From Glutamicibacter creatinolyticus (GTDB lineage Bacteria > Actinomycetota > Actinomycetes > Actinomycetales > Micrococcaceae), in contig NZ_CP034412.1 in assembly GCF_006094275.1 (NCBI RefSeq), forward strand, positions 2,046,001-2,110,000: 64,000 bases of DNA. The letters run 5' to 3'. The first letter of the stretch is position 1. Each line of letters begins with the position of its first letter. A program made the position numbers and the translations under genes. Below, one piece after another: positions 62,471-64,000 of the stretch. The notes beneath the pieces are model-generated. The model was not told where the DNA came from. It made no database searches and worked only from the letters and a program-made list of their open reading frames with translations.

Positions 62471-63196
62471 ATGTGGCAGAAACGGCTGGCTGCCTCGCTG
62501 GTAACCGTGGCTGTGGCGGCGGCGCTGATCAGCCTGCTCTGGCTGCATCGGATGCTCTCTGGCCTTGAGCCGCAACGGTGGAGCAGCTGGCACCTGCCTG
62601 TCTCCTGCGGCCTGTTCCTGCGCGCACTGACCTTGTTCCTCATTGGCTACCTGCTCTGGCTCTGCCTGGGCTGGCTCGCGCACTTGCTCTCACGCACGGC
62701 GGCCCTTCGAGGTCATCAGCGCTTGGCGCTGATGCTGGGAAGGGTGGGTCCGCGGTTTTTGCGACGCCTCTACATTTCCGGGCTGGGGGTTGGACTGGTG
62801 ACCGCCATGCCGCTGGGGACCGCTGCCGTGGCCGCTCAGGCCGCCGCCAATACCATTCCCGGTCCCGGCCTCCCTGTCGGTGCAGGGACATCGGATGACC
62901 GGAGGGAACCGGGCGTACCGGTGCCCACCTGGAACGCGCAGCGCACCGCAATTCCCCTCGGCCGCACCCTGGGTACTCCCCCGGGCGCGGCGCAGTCCCG
63001 GCCCGTGGTGCAGGAAGTGATTATCCGGCACGGAGACACCCTGTGGGACATCGCCCGGACCCGGCTGGGCGAAAGCGCTTCCATCGGTGACGTGGCCGCC
63101 TACTGGCCACGCATCCATCAACGCAACCGGGACGTGATCGGTGCCGATCCGGATCTTCTACAGGTCGGCATGGTGCTGCACCTGCCCACACCCTGA
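62471..63196 (+). CDS. Membrane protein with a C-terminal LysM domain
   Basis: 241 aa. Three hydrophobic segments, about 9-26, 49-73 and 96-122 (numbered from this start). A Pro/Gly-rich linker follows, then one LysM domain (about 183-240), starting EVIIRHGDTLWDIARTRLGESASIGD and ending LLQVGMVLHLPTP. The LysM part should face the wall. ATG at 62471 is preferred, nine bases after AAAGGA; the in-frame GTG at 62462 is too close to it. The Rv3235-like gene follows 52 bases later. This pair beside secA recurs in Arthrobacter-type genomes; the function is unknown. Confidence 0.82.
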   Translation: MWQKRLAASLVTVAVAAALISLLWLHRMLSGLEPQRWSSWHLPVSCGLFLRALTLFLIGYLLWLCLGWLAHLLSRTAALRGHQRLALMLGRVGPRFLRRLYISGLGVGLVTAMPLGTAAVAAQAAANTIPGPGLPVGAGTSDDRREPGVPVPTWNAQRTAIPLGRTLGTPPGAAQSRPVVQEVIIRHGDTLWDIARTRLGESASIGDVAAYWPRIHQRNRDVIGADPDLLQVGMVLHLPTP

Positions 63197-63248
63197 TACC
63201 CAGATCAGCCCCGGCCCCACGGGTTGATCCTCTTGAAAGGTCATCACC

Positions 63249-63767
63249 ATGTCCACCACCACCCTCCACCCCAGCGTCACCTCGGTGAGCTGGCTACAAC
63301 GACCCGCTGCTCACCTGACGGTGCGCCTGCAGGGCCCGGCGTTGCCACATCCGACGCGCCATCAAAGCCCGCAGGCCATTGCCAAACCCATGAACTGGAT
63401 CTTCCACCGGGCCCCGGCACCGCGTACCGGCAGAATGGCCGCGGTCCAGCTGTGCCACGCCGTGGCCCGCGCCGTCTTCGAGGTGCTTTCCGGGTACCGC
63501 AGCATCCGCCAGCTCAATTTCGCGATGGAGCCAGGCTGTGTTGAAAAGATTAAACGGCAGATGCTCATCGAGACCCGCAATTTCACCACCACCGCGCAGC
63601 CGGGGACCACCCACGGCTGTGTGCGCACCATCCGGATGGAGCAAACCCAGTCCGGGGCCTATGAATGCGCTGCGGTTCTGGCCTTTAAGCACCGCGTCCG
63701 TGCCGTGGCTCTTCGAATCGAGCCCTGGCACGGACGCTGGCAGGTGACGGAACTGGAAGTGCTCTAG
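63249..63767 (+). CDS. Rv3235-like protein
   Basis: 172 aa. The N-terminal 70 residues are variable and Pro/His-rich. The C-terminal half has MAAVQLCHAVARAVFEVLSGYRSIRQLNF and ECAAVLAFKHRVRAVALRIEPWHGRWQVTELEVL, the conserved core of Rv3235-family proteins, which in Actinobacteria lie next to secA. The family has no established function. ATG at 63249 preceded by AAAGG (63236-63240). It converges on secA with one base between the stops. Confidence 0.82.
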   Translation: MSTTTLHPSVTSVSWLQRPAAHLTVRLQGPALPHPTRHQSPQAIAKPMNWIFHRAPAPRTGRMAAVQLCHAVARAVFEVLSGYRSIRQLNFAMEPGCVEKIKRQMLIETRNFTTTAQPGTTHGCVRTIRMEQTQSGAYECAAVLAFKHRVRAVALRIEPWHGRWQVTELEVL

Positions 63768-63768
63768 G

Positions 63769-64000
63769 TCAGCGGCGCTTCTTGTTCTTCTTGGACTTTC
63801 CGGCCCCAGCCCCGGCAGCGGCCTTGGGCTTGGAGGACTTGGCCTGCTCGCGGGTGGTGCTGGCCTCCCCGTCCTCATCCGGTCCGGTGAACTGCAGGTT
63901 CTGCGGTTGCGCCGGAGTGCCCAGCGCCTCGCCGATCGCCTCCGGTTCCTTCTGCCCGGCGGGCAGTTCCAGGTGGAATAGGGTGCCGATGGAATCCTCG
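63769..64000 (-). CDS. secA: Preprotein translocase ATPase SecA, C-terminal part
   Basis: The reverse strand from 64000 to the stop at 63769 is open in one frame and reads EDSIGTLFHLELPAG, then a linker QPQNLQFTGPDEDGEAS, and a basic tail KSKKNKKRR. This matches the C-terminal end of actinobacterial SecA, which carries preproteins into the SecYEG channel. The catalytic part lies outside the window. No zinc-binding CxC motif is present at the C-terminus, as usual for Actinobacteria. The call is supported by the Rv3235-like neighbour. Confidence 0.75.
   Translation of the reverse strand, partial: EDSIGTLFHLELPAGQKEPEAIGEALGTPAQPQNLQFTGPDEDGEASTTREQAKSSKPKAAAGAGAGKSKKNKKRR

Noticed and set aside
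1-64000. CRISPR arrays, insertion sequences, integrase genes, tRNA attachment sites
   Set aside because: None were seen. Gene content, strand layout and composition are those of a conserved chromosomal core; no region shows signs of recent transfer.

Overview
The window is a 64 kb piece of a high-GC actinobacterial chromosome. The gene content points to Micrococcaceae (Arthrobacter or a relative): a full dcw cluster without ftsA but with sepF, yggT and divIVA; an adenylylated GlnA1 plus GlnA2 and GlnE; polyphosphate glucokinase; the 180-kDa type of NAD-glutamate dehydrogenase; and DUF4191, DUF3040, Rv2175c-like and Rv3235-like proteins. The genus is an inference. No tRNA, rRNA, CRISPR array, insertion sequence, prophage or clear pseudogene was seen, so this is a core region. 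Two genes are cut by the window edges: a PAC2 protein at the left and secA at the right.

Layout. (1) 1-10 kb, lipoate-linked metabolism: PAC2 protein (-), leucyl aminopeptidase, dihydrolipoyl dehydrogenase, a two-lipoyl-domain E2, a small membrane protein, a degenerate Ser/Thr kinase (-), lipB and lipA. (2) 10-21 kb, nitrogen and housekeeping: DUF4191, an RDD protein (-), glnA1, glnA2-glnE (-), panB, a small SPOR-like protein (-), map and ppgK. (3) 21.3-47.5 kb, one long minus-strand block. In transcription order it runs mraZ, rsmH, ftsL-like, ftsI, murE, murF, mraY, murD, ftsW, murG, murC, ftsQ, ftsZ, pgeF, sepF, yggT, divIVA, lspA, rluD, dnaE, hisD, nrdR. Many of these genes overlap by 4 nt, so they are probably translationally coupled. 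(4) 47.5-53.3 kb: a noncoding stretch, DUF3040 (-), dinB (-), a polyprenyl synthetase, an Rv2175c-like regulator (-) and a secreted four-LysM transglycosylase. (5) 53.3-64 kb: a PdtaS-type histidine kinase, gdh, a CpaE/MinD-like ATPase, a SAF-domain membrane protein and an unknown protein (all -), then a LysM membrane protein and an Rv3235-like protein (+), ending at the 3' end of secA (-).

Regulation visible in the DNA. mraZ has a promoter overlapped by four boxes repeating every 10 bp, as expected for MraZ autoregulation. The mraZ-rsmH gap can fold into a long structured RNA where actinobacterial mraW-motif RNAs lie. ftsZ has its own promoter. At least ten genes have a TAnnnT hexamer 6-9 nt before the start codon and no usable Shine-Dalgarno, so they are probably leaderless. 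Strong hairpin terminators separate most convergent genes.

The least understood parts are the ATPase/SAF/unknown/LysM/Rv3235 group beside secA, where the ATPase has lost its P-loop lysines; the kinase with DFQ in place of DFG inside the lipoate neighbourhood; and the box-rich noncoding DNA upstream of mraZ.
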